DNA of 64,000 nucleotides from Escarpia spicata. Taxonomy: Eukaryota > Annelida > Polychaeta > Sabellida > Siboglinidae. Shown piece after piece: positions 39,081 to 51,527 of the stretch. The stretch covers positions 6,921,211 to 6,985,210 of the forward strand of contig OZ023210.1 of assembly GCA_963995525.1 (NCBI GenBank), written 5' to 3'. The notes beneath the pieces are model-generated. The model saw only the letters and a list, made by a program, of their open reading frames with translations, had not been told where the DNA came from and made no database searches. How positions within the stretch are numbered: position 1 is the first letter of the stretch; every line of letters starts with the position of its first letter. Made by a program: the position numbers and the translations under genes.

Positions 39081-39652
39081 TGACGCTAACTTCGACTACA
39101 TATTTTGTCGATATTTATGTGCTCACACTTGTCCGTTAGGCGTCAACATGTACCTAGCGAATTAACCAGAAAACTTCGCGCTACTAAGATACAAGACACA
39201 ATATATTTATTCACAGACTACATTCAGTTAAAACTGTTTTGGTAGTGGTGACATGCATACATTATGATAAAAACATAATACATACTTAACATATGTAAAC
39301 AATATAATAAATTATGTATATAAAATAAGTGAGCAGGTATACTGGATGGAAATATAATACTGAAGAATAATGGTGGAGTTGTGGTATCAGCACCCACCCC
39401 AAAGTGATGATGCCACAATACGTAATCAAGTTATGAGTGTGTGGTATGATATGCAATTTAAAACGAACATATTTACAATATGAAAGATAGGCATTAATAC
39501 CTGATACATATTGTTTACCAATGATACACAGAACACATTGATTTTTCAAACTGACAACTTTTTTATATTTTTACTTTAGATTGTAGGTTGTTCCACAATG
39601 ATGTGCCAGTGTATTTTAGATACTTTTGGTGACTATGGGTTTGGAAGATATT
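39081..39652 (-). mobile_element. LINE 3' end (second family), copy B, inside the CR1-like LINE
   Basis: Nearly identical to 37297-37850 and 5'-truncated at GGTTTGGAAGATATT. It splits the CR1-like element: the 176-180 bases of CR1-like sequence ending at 39080 are present again at 39653-39831. Confidence 0.85.
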
Positions 39653-40975
39653 AACTACTACACGTTGTCTTCTGTCAATCAGCCATTTTTCTATCCAGTT
39701 TATTATACCAATTCCTATGTCATGGGCCTTTAGTTTAAGCAGTAATCTTTGATGTGGTACTTTGTCGAAAGCTTTTTGAAAATCTAAGTAGACGATATCT
39801 ACTGGTGATCCCTCATCTACCCACTTAGTGATGTTTTCCAAAAAACATAACATATTTGTTAAACATGACCTCGCTTAAAAAAAACCATGTTGAGATGGGT
39901 TTATCAAGTTTAGTTTAACAAGAAAATCCACCATGTGATCTTTAATTAGTCTTTCTAATAATTTGCAAATCACTGATGTTAAACTCACGGGTCTATAGTT
40001 CTCTGACTTGTTTGTCGAACCTTTTTTTAATAATGGTATAATGTTTGCCTCTTTCCTAAAGGAACCACTCCCTCTTCTAATGACAAATTGAAAACTGTTG
40101 CAAGCGGTACGCTAATTTGTCCTATAATTTCCAATAGTAGTTTGGGCGGAATCCCATCCACTCCAGGTGATTTATTATCCTTCACATCCCTTATTTTCTT
40201 AGCTACCATTTCCGGGATTACAATTAATTGTCCTAAATAATCTGAATCTGCCCCTTGTACTTAGCCTCTGGTACTAGCAGTGAACTAATATCTTCTCTGG
40301 TAAACACTGAACTAAAGTACTCATTCAGGTCTTCTGCCATTAAGAATCCCTCTGATATTATATTTCCAGCACTAACTTCTAGAGGACCGACCTTATCCTG
40401 AACTTTCTGTTTGCTTCGAACATACGAATACAAATTCTTGCTGTCATGTTTTATATTACTAGTTAATTGTTGTTCATAGCTTCTCTTTGAATTTCTAATT
40501 TCAGCTGTAGCTTGGTTAAGTGCTTCTTTATAAATGTTGTAGTCTTCGTCATTTCCAATACATCTATACGACTTCCACAACATTTGTTTATACTTATTTT
40601 TTCTAATGGCTTCTTTCTATAAGTGTTTCTTTTTGGACCGTTTCCCTTGTTTTTGAAGGGTACAAATTTATCGACTATGCACTTAATTTCACTCTTTAAT
40701 ATATTCCAGCATTCTGTTGCTGACTTATTTTTGTGTGTTTTATTCCAGTCTATCTTTGCTAAATATTTCCTCATGTCTTTATACCTTCCTTTGTGGAAAT
40801 GTCTCCTATACTGCATTTTACTATTCCTTTCTGATTTTACTTTGATGGTAAAATGTATCTGGTTGTGATCACTACTCCCCAGTGGCTCACATATCTTGAC
40901 ATTGTCAACTAATTCATTCTGTGAGGACAAAACTATGTCTAACATATTTTCACCCCTGGTTGGTTCTAGCACATG
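39653..40975 (-). mobile_element. CR1-like LINE, endonuclease C-terminus and RT N-terminal half
   Basis: On the minus strand: LEPTRGENMLDIVLSSQNEL, EPLGSSDHNQIHFTIK (endonuclease end), a linker, NGYFSSVFTREDISSL-type motif, VRDVKDNKSPGVDGIPPKLL-type RT start, then LENITKWVDEGSPVDIVYLD to 39653. Frameshifts near 40460 and 40230. With 37956-39080 it gives one element interrupted at 39080/39653. The 5' boundary at 40975 joins a different LINE. Confidence 0.88.
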
Positions 40976-41670
40976 TTGAGAAAGGATTTTGTATATAAAA
41001 GTTCATTTCATTAAATCTTTGACGAACATTTAACCATTTTAGAGATGTTAACATATCAGCGACGTGGGTCCTGTGACGGCACCCCAGGATAATACCAATT
41101 CCTCGATTCTGTAATTTCTGAAGTCTAGTTATGTTAGAATCTGAACAAACATCCCATAGAATACTACAATAATCCAAATGAGGTAATACCATAGTGTTAT
41201 ATAATGTAACCCGACTCGAGAGAGGAATAAATGGACTAGTACGTTTTAATACCTGTTGATTTTATTTATAAAAAATTCGACATGTGTATTAAATGTGAGA
41301 TCCTGATCAATTGTGTCACCAAGATATTCATAGGATTCAGCCTGTTCAATTTTTTGACCTTGTAGAGATAGATCTAGAGTTGGAGCATTTAGATGTTTAC
41401 GTTTTTGTCTTGAACACAGTAGCATACATGAGGTTTTACCAATGTGAAGAGTGAGTTTGTTGGCATCTAACTAGTTACTAACATTGCATTGAACTGTTTG
41501 AAGAATATGGGTGATATCATGAATGTTGTTATCAAGATTATCTGGAGTATAGAATGCAGTATCGTCGGCATACATGTTTACTCTACGGTGATCTAAAGAT
41601 ACTGGTAGGTCATTTAGATATACAAGAACTAACAAGGGTCCAAGGATAGAACCCTGAGGTACACCTGTAT

Positions 41671-41702
<32 letters not shown>

Positions 41703-42290
41703 TCTGAAGACTGTCCATTTATGGTGGCACTTTGAGTTATGTTTGTAAGATATGATTTAAACCAATCAGAATTAATTCCATAGTATGACAGTTTGTCCAT
41801 GAGTATATTGTGATTCACAGTGTCATATGCTTTCCTTAGCTCTAAAGCAATTAGTCCAACTAGTCCACTACAGTTTGTTGATTGGTAAATATCCGCCACG
41901 CTGTTGTGAAGACTGGTTTGAGTCGAGTGACTTTGTCGGAATCCGGATTGGTCGGAACAGAGAATGTTATTATCGGCAAGAAATGTATACAGCTGTTGAT
42001 GTACAAGTTTTTCTAACAGTTTACTGATGATAGGGAGCACAGGAATAGGCCTATAGTTACCAATATCCAGCTTAGACCTTTTTTGAATATCGCTGACACC
42101 TTAGTACGTTTCCAGTGAGATGGTACCCTTCCAGATGTGAGGGATAGGTTGAACAGATACGCTATATCGTCACTTATGGCTGGTGCAGCTATCTTCAGTG
42201 TCCTGGATGGGATGTTATCTAGACCAGTCGCCTTGTTGGTCTTGAGGTCCCTGAGAAAGGTCCCACGTCTGAAATGTTGTTAAAGTGGAA
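40976..42290 (-). mobile_element. LINE RT relic, third family, with (TA)n inside the RT
   Basis: On the minus strand 42040-41471 encodes PIISKLLEKLVHQQLYTFL, CSDQSGFRQSHSTQTSL, LELRKAYDTVNHNILM, DTGVPQGSILGPLLVLVYLND and VNMYADDTAFYTPDN (YADD intact). The first catalytic Asp block reads ALELRKAYDTV, so Asp is replaced by Glu. A (TA)n stretch at 41675-41702 adds a YIYIYIYIY run in frame just before the GVPQG block. C-terminal part 41192-40976 has VLPHLDYCSILWD. Frameshifts near 41470 and 41260. Confidence 0.85.
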
Positions 42291-43008
<718 letters not shown>

Positions 43009-43358
43009 ATCACGGCTTTTTAAACTTTAAACGACTTTACGTTGTAGCGAAATTGACCTATGTAACTGCAATATGTGTCGGCTGTAGCTCCACCCGAAGG
43101 ATGGGCATTTCTAGCGTATGTTGACTCAATACATAATACTTGATTTGTTATAAAAAAATAATCAGGAGAAAGGAATCAACGATCTATATTTAACAAATGT
43201 ACCCAGTCATTTAGACAATTGTCTAATATTGATATGTGATAAAAATGTTGTGTAGTGCTTAGAACAACAATCGTGGTGACGTTCAACGCTGGTTGTATTG
43301 ACGTAACCAAATCGGCCGACGATGACGTAGGACGCTCGGCGGCGACACCGGCACATCT

Positions 43359-43472
43359 ATGTGGGTCGACAGGGGTGGTTTGGTGTACCTCCTCAGTGCG
43401 CTGAACGTGGTGGCGACGTGGAAGGCCAACGTCCGCCACGTGCGCAGCCACGTTCGCAACGACAACCAAGAG
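43359..43472 (+). CDS. LMLN-like: Leishmanolysin-like metallopeptidase (M8), exon 1 with start codon
   Basis: ATG at 43359 is the first in its frame after a stop at 43323-43325. It opens a 38-codon exon ending at 43472 before a consensus donor (GAG|GTACGT), phase 0. The N-terminus MWVDRGGLVYLLSALNVVAT looks like a signal peptide, followed by a His/Arg-rich stretch. It joins in frame to the exon at 43978. The gene continues through exons at 43978, 47199, 49716, 54942, 57673 and 60072. The family are secreted or membrane-anchored zinc metallopeptidases implicated in cell adhesion and migration in animals. The start is inferred from frame, splice site and signal-like residues. Confidence 0.72.
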
Positions 43473-43977
43473 GTACGTGTCTGAAGGGTGTACACGAAGC
43501 AGCCATGTTGCACGACACACTTCCCAGCGTGCGTGCTGGCGTATGCGCGTGCCTGTGTGCATGCGTGCGTGTGACTGTCTGTGCGTGTGTGCGTGCGTGT
43601 AAATGTGTATGTAGGTGCGTGTGCATGCGTACCCATGCGTGCATGCGAGTGTGTGCGATGTTTGTGTGTGGGTTTTATGCAAAGTACGTGCATGCTGTCG
43701 CGAGTTGAATGAGTATGTTGAGTAACTGAGCTTAAATGTTTGCATGTAATACGAGAATATTCGTGGAGTGTACTGCATTGGCTGTAGGTGTACAACATTG
43801 GTGACAATGTGCCCTCCAGTATTTCGACCTATGCATGAACTACCGCACTTCTAACTAATGGCCCGCTCACACCGAAGCCAGACAACGACCGTATCACCGT
43901 TCCCAGATCAATGATAAACATATTAGACATGACTCAACCATCTGTGCGACTTCGATAAGTTTGCGTCTTTGATCCAG

Positions 43978-44112
43978 GTTATGCACACGTATCTGGGGGA
44001 GCCGACCCATGTCATCAAACGACGCAGCATCGAACAGCAGTTGCGCATTTCCGTTTACTATGACCCCGTCTCCATGGCAGCACTGTCCACTGCCGGTAGA
44101 ATATACCTCAAA
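43978..44112 (+). CDS. LMLN-like: Leishmanolysin-like metallopeptidase, exon 2
   Basis: Acceptor GATCCAG at 43971-43977 and donor AAA|GTGAGT at 44112/44113 bracket 45 codons in phase 0. The residues THVIKRRSIEQQLRISVYYD match the conserved propeptide-to-catalytic junction of M8 peptidases (KR-rich site then LRIxxxYD). No cysteine is encoded in this exon. The donor is phase 0, while the next exon found (47199) needs two bases from an upstream exon, so at least one exon in 44113-47198 is missing from this model. Confidence 0.85.
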
Positions 44113-44611
44113 GTGAGTTGTTATTGTAATAACCAGTAGCCTGGTTTTTCATAGGAGAGTTTGTATTTAGTGTAGGGGACCTACGTGTCAACCAAATGTG
44201 TCGACGTTTTATTAGACAGGCTTACACTTATAATAACACTCATAAAAAACTTCCAACTGTACCTCCCACCTTCACACCTCCCCCTTGAAAGTCACAGAAA
44301 CATCACCGCGTCCCCATTCGGACTCCCAAAAAACCTTCAACTACGCCCCCCTCCGAGGACGGGGATGATCGTTCAATTCATATGGTATACCCATGAAAAT
44401 ATGTGAGTTCATGAAAATAAATTATGTGAGTTCGTTTCAAAAAATGGGGTTCCCGCGAACGAAATTAAACCCCCATGGCCACGGCCATGATAATCAATAA
44501 CTTCGTATGAAACCCGTGATTAGAAAAACACACACGAGTTTCTGTATCATAAATTCTGCTTTACTTCATCCCTCCACCGGGAGGGGCACATATGTGGCAT
44601 GTCCACTGTCT

Positions 44612-44835
44612 GTGTGGGGCGCGATATCACAGCATCGAATTCTCAGTCGAAAGATTCCGGGTTCGATTCCTCTTGTTGGCGTTTCGACCTCTGCATGCGT
44701 ACATTCGTTCACTTCACGTGGCGCCAGTTCATTAAGATGTATGAATGAATGCCTGTACATGGTTGCACACAATGTGAATACAAATCAACTATTTGTCTCG
44801 CGCCCAAGTCTCGGAGGCGAGAAGAATACGTAACG
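44612..44835 (+). mobile_element. tRNA-derived SINE
   Basis: A tRNA-like head with B box GGTTCGATTCC (44661-44671) and a weak A box is followed by a body with TTCATTAAGATGTATGAATG, similar to the TTCACTCAGCTGCATGGATG body of the SINE at 57296. No canonical tRNA fold. Located in an intron of the leishmanolysin-like gene. Confidence 0.6.
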
Positions 44836-45987
44836 TTGTAACACCCACAATCTGGTCAATCGTTTGCTCTTAAATCAGAGCAAATTTTTTAAATACTATT
44901 GCGTCCATTTTACACCGGAAGTATAATTAAACAATATCAAAACCTAATACAAAAATTACTTGAAATGATTCGTCATGTAGAATTAAATAAGTTAGTACTG
45001 TAGCTTCTTTGATGATTTCTCCAAAGCATCATTCACAAATTTACGCAATTGAACTAGCATGTGCATGTCTTAATGTATAGGCTTACTAAATCATAGGTTT
45101 GCGTTTTCACAAAATTAATATTTGAAATGAGACGAGTAAAAAATCGAAGTGAGGAGGCACAATACTAAGGCATAATACTCCCAAACCATTTTGTGACAAT
45201 GCTTGTTATTAACGGAAGCCTAATGACACACAGAATTTGCTGATTCCAACTGCTGTGACCTACTTCCGCAACACGCTTAAAGTTAGAGCAAACACAGCGC
45301 GTGTTCGACTGGCCAGGTACGGTTTGGTAGAGACAACGTCGTAACCGTGTATTTGGTCGTCGATCACAGTTACCTTCCATCGCTTAATTTCGCTGGAACC
45401 ACCACATAGACCTACAATTATATTCGGTGTTGACTGTAAAATTGTGGATTTCTAGATGATTTGAATAAGCGGAAGGATATTTGGCAGCAATTTGCCTGTG
45501 TGACCTGTTTGCGGAGTAATTCTTGTCGGCATTTGTAAATATTGACGGGTGTCACACGTACAGGCATTTTACGAGAGCTGGAAGTAGGCAATTTTTTTTT
45601 TAATCTATCAGCATGTCAATGAGATGATGATAACAGCAGGTGAGAAGTTTAAAACATTTTATAGGTCACGTTTTCTTATAATCAGACAAAACGTTAACAT
45701 GGTCGCCTATGGGAAAACCAACAGTGTGCTGACCCCTAATGCTGCTGCTGCTGCGATGTTTTATCGTGGTTGAATCTAATATAAAATCAATAATTATACT
45801 GTGTTGGAAACCTTCCGACCTGTGCCATCATTACACTGTTCCTGAAACCAAGATGAGAAGTTTTGTACTTAAAATAAATCATACCGTTGCGAATGGATGG
45901 CAGGACACTGGCATAGTCGTATCGAGTATGCTTTGACAAATGGCCCATCTGTATATTATATATTACTACGCTAATTTTAAGGCATTG
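44836..45987. other. Intron sequence, nothing recognised
   Basis: The missing exon (between exons at 43978 and 47199) could be here or in the microsatellite block, but no frame with the right phase and motif was found. Confidence 0.35.
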
Positions 45988-46080
45988 TAAGTTTATCTCC
46001 TCTTAGGCGTCGATGTCCACTCATGTCTATGGTAATTTCACACAGACACACACACACACAAACACATGCACAGACATACA

Positions 46081-46170
<90 letters not shown>

Positions 46171-46331
46171 AAACACACGATTACACACAAACGTACACAG
46201 GGACACATGCACACACGCATACACAAGGAAAAATACACACACGCACACATGCAAACACGCGCGCACACGCACATGAACACCGCGCACATACACACACACA
46301 CACAAGCACACACACACGCTCACAGACACAT

Positions 46332-46399
<68 letters not shown>

Positions 46400-47010
46400 T
46401 TTACACCGCACACGCACACACACCACATACGCACGCACGCACGCACACACACATACTCACACATACAACACGCAAACATATACACACAACACACGCACGC
46501 ATGCACGCATGCACGCATGCACGCATACATGCACACATGCACAGACACACACTTAAACACACGTATATACACAAGCACACACATACGCACACACAAACAC
46601 ACACATACACACACACATACATACATACACACACGCGCCCGCACACACGCACACGTACGTACGTAAGCCTGTAAGTCTATCTCCTCCTAAGCGTCGATGG
46701 CCACTCATGTCTATGGTAATTTCACACACACACACACACGCGCGCGCGCGCATACGCACACACACACACACACGCACACATACTTACACCACACATGCAC
46801 ACACACACACACACATACTCACACACACAACACGCAAACATATACACACCACACACGCATGCATGCATGCACGCATGCACGCATGCACGCATATATGCAC
46901 ACATACGAACACACACTTAAAACACACGTATATATACAAGCACACAAATACGCACACAGACACACACACACACACACGCACGCACACGCACACACACACG
47001 CACATATATG
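45988..47010. repeat. Duplicated CA-rich microsatellite modules
   Basis: Two modules start with the same flank (GTCTATCTCCTC, AGCGTCGAT, CCACTCATGTCTATGGTAAT at 45988-46040 and 46671-46722) and then run into CA, ACGC, GCAT and CATA repeats. The shared unique flank shows that the microsatellite was duplicated as a block of about 683 bases. Confidence 0.93.
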
Positions 47011-47198
47011 ATATCACATTACATATATGTCAACTATATATTTTAAACAAACTACTATCATTTACACAACGGAAACAATGCTTAATAATTGTTAATGCAT
47101 CAGGGATGGCACAATACGTTTTATGTTTCTTCCAAAATACAGATTAATTGTTGCAATACTAATTCTTGTGTTGTTGCCAGATTCTTTTTTGTTTACAG

Positions 47199-47258
47199 AA
47201 GTTGCGTCGACAGGAAACTTATCTTCGTGAGAGATAATCCGCTAGTGTATTGTGAAAA
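47199..47258 (+). CDS. LMLN-like: Leishmanolysin-like metallopeptidase, small exon (60 nt)
   Basis: Acceptor TTTGTTTACAG (47188-47198) and donor GAAAA|GTGAGA. The exon completes a codon with its first base, then encodes SCVDRKLIFVRDNPLVYCE and leaves two bases. CVDRKxxxxRDNPxxYCEKGC matches the family's C-x-n-GDPxRYC segment. The leftover AA joins A of the next exon to give Lys. The small size, correct phase on both sides and the two cysteines support it. Confidence 0.75.
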
Positions 47259-48600
47259 GTGAGATGTTACTACTAATAAATACATATACAATGCGCCGTA
47301 AATCTAGATTACAAATTCATTTCGAGGCGCTTATTTTTACACAAATTCTAAACAGATATTTAGTTAAATAAATGAAAATAAATTGGATAAAAGATATATA
47401 TAAATATATTAAAAGTAGTGTGAAAGGCATACAACATAACTCTTTAAATATTGCTAGTTACAGTACGTTGCCGCTTCTTGGTCTGCATATAGCAGGGATT
47501 GACAGTAAAAAGGCGAAAAAGTGCACAATTACAAATATTCGGTCCTAGTGATATAGCGTTTCTGTATCGTGGGTAGTTTGGTAAAACCTTTTGTTTTGTG
47601 TAGTCCTTTTGATTACATACCTAGACCATTCAAATTTAGCATATACGGCAATCACATTATGTGAGATACATAGATGTAAATGACTAAACATTGCAAAAAT
47701 GGCGTGTTCCAACCATATATTTTTCATTGCAACTATTGCCCAAGAAAAATGCAACAGATAATGCAATAATGAAACTGTTTATTTAAAATAAACATATTAA
47801 CGCAACTGTGTGGCAAGTATGAAGGGCTTTAGTGTATGCTACGTTTTTCACTGTGTTGGTTCAACTAGTGGTACAAATTAGTGTAATCTTCTTAACGGTT
47901 TTGACATAACAGGAGAACATCAATAAAGATAATACTTTAACATAGCAATTGTGATGTATTAACGCTTTAATTAAAACAAAAATATTACCCTAAGTACAAA
48001 CAATTGTTGTGGCAAAAACCCGTTACGGAGATGAATCCTTTTTTCCTTTCAGGCTATTTTCTTCAGGCGCTTTATTCAACCTGCGGAACCCGATTATTTC
48101 GCATATTAATCGATTAAGCAATAATGCGCAACAGTGGATAGCATATTTATTGTCATCTTCGTAACGCGTCGCTCTTGTAAACAGGAAAAACCAGAAGACC
48201 AGTAATGTCATCGGCCTTATCATGGTGGAAAAATCATTATTGTCGTTAGTTTCACCAACAAGTGCATTTGTCTCGACACGACAAAAATATAATCATTAAG
48301 ATTCAGCAAATATCTGTATGAAAACATAAGGTGTGTTGTTTGTCATCTTCGTAACGCATCACCTCCTTAGCACTTCGTTCGTGTAAACCGGATAACCAGA
48401 AGACCAGTACAGGCACCGGCCGTTTCATTGTGGAAAAATAATTATTTTCATCAGTTTGATCAACAAGTGTATGCTCTTAGCACCCACTATGTTATCTTGC
48501 TCACCATCACACAGAATACCTTCCCGAGTACCTGAAGCGCGCGCAATTTCGCCGACTCACCTACCAGAGAACTAGCTATGTCTTTTCTGCAGTCATATGT
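47259..48600. other. Intron sequence, with a duplicated segment
   Basis: AT-rich. 48143-48240 and 48338-48440 are similar (GTCATCTTCGTAACGC, GTAAAC, ACCAGAAGACCAGTA, then GGTGGAAAAAT or TGTGGAAAAAT), a direct repeat of about 195-base period. Confidence 0.5.
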
Positions 48601-48601
<1 letters not shown>

Positions 48602-48641
<40 letters not shown>

Positions 48642-48685
48642 TAATTATTATAAGTAATTATATATATATATATATATATATATGC
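48602..48685. repeat. (TA)n microsatellite
   Basis: Two TA tracts interrupted by a GTAATTATTATAAGTAATTA palindrome-like segment. Confidence 0.95.
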
Positions 48686-48907
48686 AGCATAATGAAGGGC
48701 ATGCATATCCGCAATGCCACTTAGTGGATGACTCGGGACAACGCAGTTTTCCGATGTGATCTTCGTAACGTTGAGTAATTTCTTTACGTCTTATGTTAGC
48801 CAATCCTGAGGCTACTAACTAAACCAGCTGTACGTTAGTACCTGCAGTGTTATATTTAATTTACAGTGAAACAATCGTGTTACGCCAATCGTGCTATGCT
48901 CGCCAAA

Positions 48908-48931
48908 ATTTATATATATATATATATATAC

Positions 48932-48973
<42 letters not shown>

Positions 48974-48983
48974 GTGTATATAC

Positions 48984-49047
<64 letters not shown>
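48908..49047. repeat. (TA)n microsatellite with CGTG interruptions
   Basis: About 140 bases of TA with TACGTGTA interruptions at 48930 and 48972. Confidence 0.97.
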
Positions 49048-49049
<2 letters not shown>

Positions 49050-49545
49050 TATATAATCATGGTACTTTCACACAAATAGCGAATTGGGACACATTAAAGC
49101 ATTGGCAGAATCTCTGAAAATGTTGCTATTATTTCAATTGTACTAGGAAATAGCAAATGTTAATATATTCTATTACAGTGACATTTCCCTAATCTCCGTT
49201 ACGCAGAACATTATCTAATTCGTTGTCGTCTAAGGTAGTATTAAAAGTATATATGTAAGCAACATGCAATGTACAATTATGTATATGATTTGATGAAGAG
49301 AATTCAATATGTGAGGTATGTTAAAAGGATATCAATTTAAATATCATACAAAATAATATTTATTGTTACGTACTACATATGTTTGCTCTGTAGAAAAAAA
49401 CATTTGGTCAGATACCATTACATTTAGTTTTGTTCCAGGTCGTTGAAGATGTCTATATCCTTTCGTTATGGAGATGATGCTCATAAATTTACCCCGTATT
49501 CAATGTAGCATATAATCTGAGAAAACGATCCTTGTGTGAGCACGC
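49048..49545. other. Intron sequence, nothing recognised
   Basis: AT-rich, no frames or repeats of note. Confidence 0.4.
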
Positions 49546-49668
49546 ATGCACACACGCACACACGCGCACACACGCACACACGCACACACGCACACACGCA
49601 CACACGCACACACGCACACACGCACACACGCACACACGCACACACGCACACACGCACACACGCACACA
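49546..49668. repeat. (CACACG)n repeat
   Basis: About 15 copies of an 8-base CGCACACA register; similar to 58995-59066 in the same gene. Confidence 0.95.
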
Positions 49669-49715
49669 CTATATCGATGATGTCATTGTTATATTATATT
49701 AATGTTACTTTTCAG

Positions 49716-49773
49716 AGGTTGTGAAGCGACGACATGGTGCGGCCCTGTCGAAGTTCCCAAGTCTCATCTCCTG
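49716..49773 (+). CDS. LMLN-like: Leishmanolysin-like metallopeptidase, small exon (58 nt)
   Basis: Acceptor TTACTTTTCAG (49705-49715), donor CTG|GTGTGT at 49773/49774. After one base completing Lys, it encodes GCEATTWCGPVEVPKSHLL. CGPVxVPxxHL is a conserved M8 motif between the propeptide and the catalytic domain. The end is phase 0 and joins ACSYELNDGPAR in the next exon, giving the expected HLxxC order. A weaker donor 18 bases later (CAAAC|GTTTAA) would insert extra residues and breaks the expected spacing. Confidence 0.85.
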
Positions 49774-50175
49774 GTGTGTTCAAACGTTTAAAGGGAAACA
49801 AAGGCATTTTGCCTAACCATCTAAGAGTTAACAAAAACTAACTATTTGCAACTACAATCAAGCATATAATTATAGGCCCAACACATATGCCAGTGTGACT
49901 AGGCCAGTAGTTTACTAGATGACGAATACACATAATTAAAATTACACGGATGGTGGCAGTACTTACTTTCCCTAAAATACTTACTTACGTACCAGTAACG
50001 ACAACGACACGTGTTTGTAGAGGTGTGGGGTGATCAGCATTTCGCATTTTCGTGTTTATTTTTATTGTATGTTTTTTTAAAATACAGCATCGTCCCCTCG
50101 GATTCAGAGGAACACCATCGTGTCGTAAATACTCTTTCCATCTTGTAGCGAACCTTCTGTGATTACATAATGTAA

Positions 50176-50545
50176 ATGTTATCGAAACTGATCGCCAACC
50201 GATTCAGTTCTTCGTTCAGTACGAATCTTACACGGTTAAAGTCCTCCCGCCTCCGGACAGCACGCTTCACCACTTCGGACACTAGGTATCTGCGCAACAG
50301 TTCGCGCGCATCCATGATCTCCCCTGCTAGCCGTACGGTGTCTTTTTTTGGTCGCTTTGGTAATTATTTCCAATATCTAGAAAGACGATCAATGGTGCCA
50401 CCCGGCGGACAAATGGCAGTTGCCAGTATACGCCGGACACACGCCAATGCCCCGCACCTCGATTCGTTCCACCTGATCTCCTAGATCGAGGCCACACGCC
50501 GGATGAAACTGCGCCCCAGGATGAGCAATGTCTTCATTCTACAAT
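50176..50545 (-). pseudogene. SGNH-hydrolase-like fragment with internal stops
   Basis: On the minus strand: MKTLLILGRSFIRRV (an N-terminal GDS-like block with Arg for Asp), a stop, a degenerate middle, a second stop, then LAGEIMDARELLRRYLVSEV and REDFNRVRFVLNEELNRLA. The order mirrors the plus-strand fragment at 24020-24321 (DLADRIMAFARELL then a hydrophobic strand). Dead; located in an intron of the leishmanolysin-like gene. Confidence 0.45.
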
Positions 50546-50989
50546 GTATATCATGAAAACAAAACAACAATATGTATTCATCTATGTTATTTAACAGGAC
50601 ATAGGAGGGTAACCTCCGGTTGCTGTCCTCAGTCTTGTCCAATTGGTCATTGTTTAATGTCTGTTGACATGGGAATGTAACGACTGAATGCATTCCTGTG
50701 CGATGGTTGGATAATCACGCATTCTCGTCTCCGTTGTAGACCCATAGTCGTTATTTAGACGTATCGTTAATCATACATATTTATCTTTTTTAGGTTTAAT
50801 TCAACCTTTTTGCAGGAAAGAACATCTATCCGAAAGGACTAAACTTATTTTATCAGATGTCAGGGTTTAGGGTTCACATTTGCCACCTATACTCCGTTGC
50901 CAAGTCATTGGGGTCTTCGTTCATGTTCCAAATCCCCAACAGAGGATACTTGAACCCAGTACACCCATTTTCCCAAAATACTTACTTAT

Positions 50990-51290
50990 GCTCATCGTCT
51001 CACCTGGACATAAGCCAACGACAACACCTCACCAGAGTCCTCTGTCCTGGGCACTTCTCTCCAGCTGTTTCCAGGTGTAGTCCATCTGCTTAGTGTTTGC
51101 TTGGAGGTCCCTTCGCCAAGTGTTCTTCGGCCGGCCTCTTTTTCTCTTGCGTTGGGGATTCCATGTTAGTCTGGTGATGCTTGATGCTGGTTTCCGGAGC
51201 GTGTGGCCACTCCATCCATCTTCTGATCTGATCTTCGGCAGATTCAAAACTCAGAATGAGTTTATTTGACCAATAAATACGATGCATATA
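50990..51290 (-). mobile_element. LINE ORF C-terminal end (fourth family)
   Basis: On the minus strand: [39 protein letters not shown] then [12 protein letters not shown], a common C-terminus of an animal APE-type LINE. The endonuclease part of the same family lies at 53200-54530, beyond the LINE at 51528-53190. Confidence 0.85.
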
Positions 51291-51527
51291 CAATGAATAA
51301 CGTAAGTAATAGATAAGGTCGGGAGACTCCCATTAAGATATATAATATCGCTAGCACAGGAGCCACCCCATAAATATAAACAACAACAAAATTTACATGA
51401 CACAAATCAGAATAACATGTGACTTGTTTTTCTAGTTGATAATTACTCAATGTATCAACATACATACATAATACAAGGACTGATTGTATGTACTCGTGTA
51501 CACATTCACGTACATATGGATACTTAG

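Noticed and set aside
44612..44690. A tRNA gene near the B box GGTTCGATTCC
   Set aside because: No consistent cloverleaf and a weak A box; better explained as a SINE head.
45515..45600. Possible missing leishmanolysin exon after CACACGTACAG with AFYESWK residues
   Set aside because: The frame stops after seven codons and the phase does not match the neighbouring exons.
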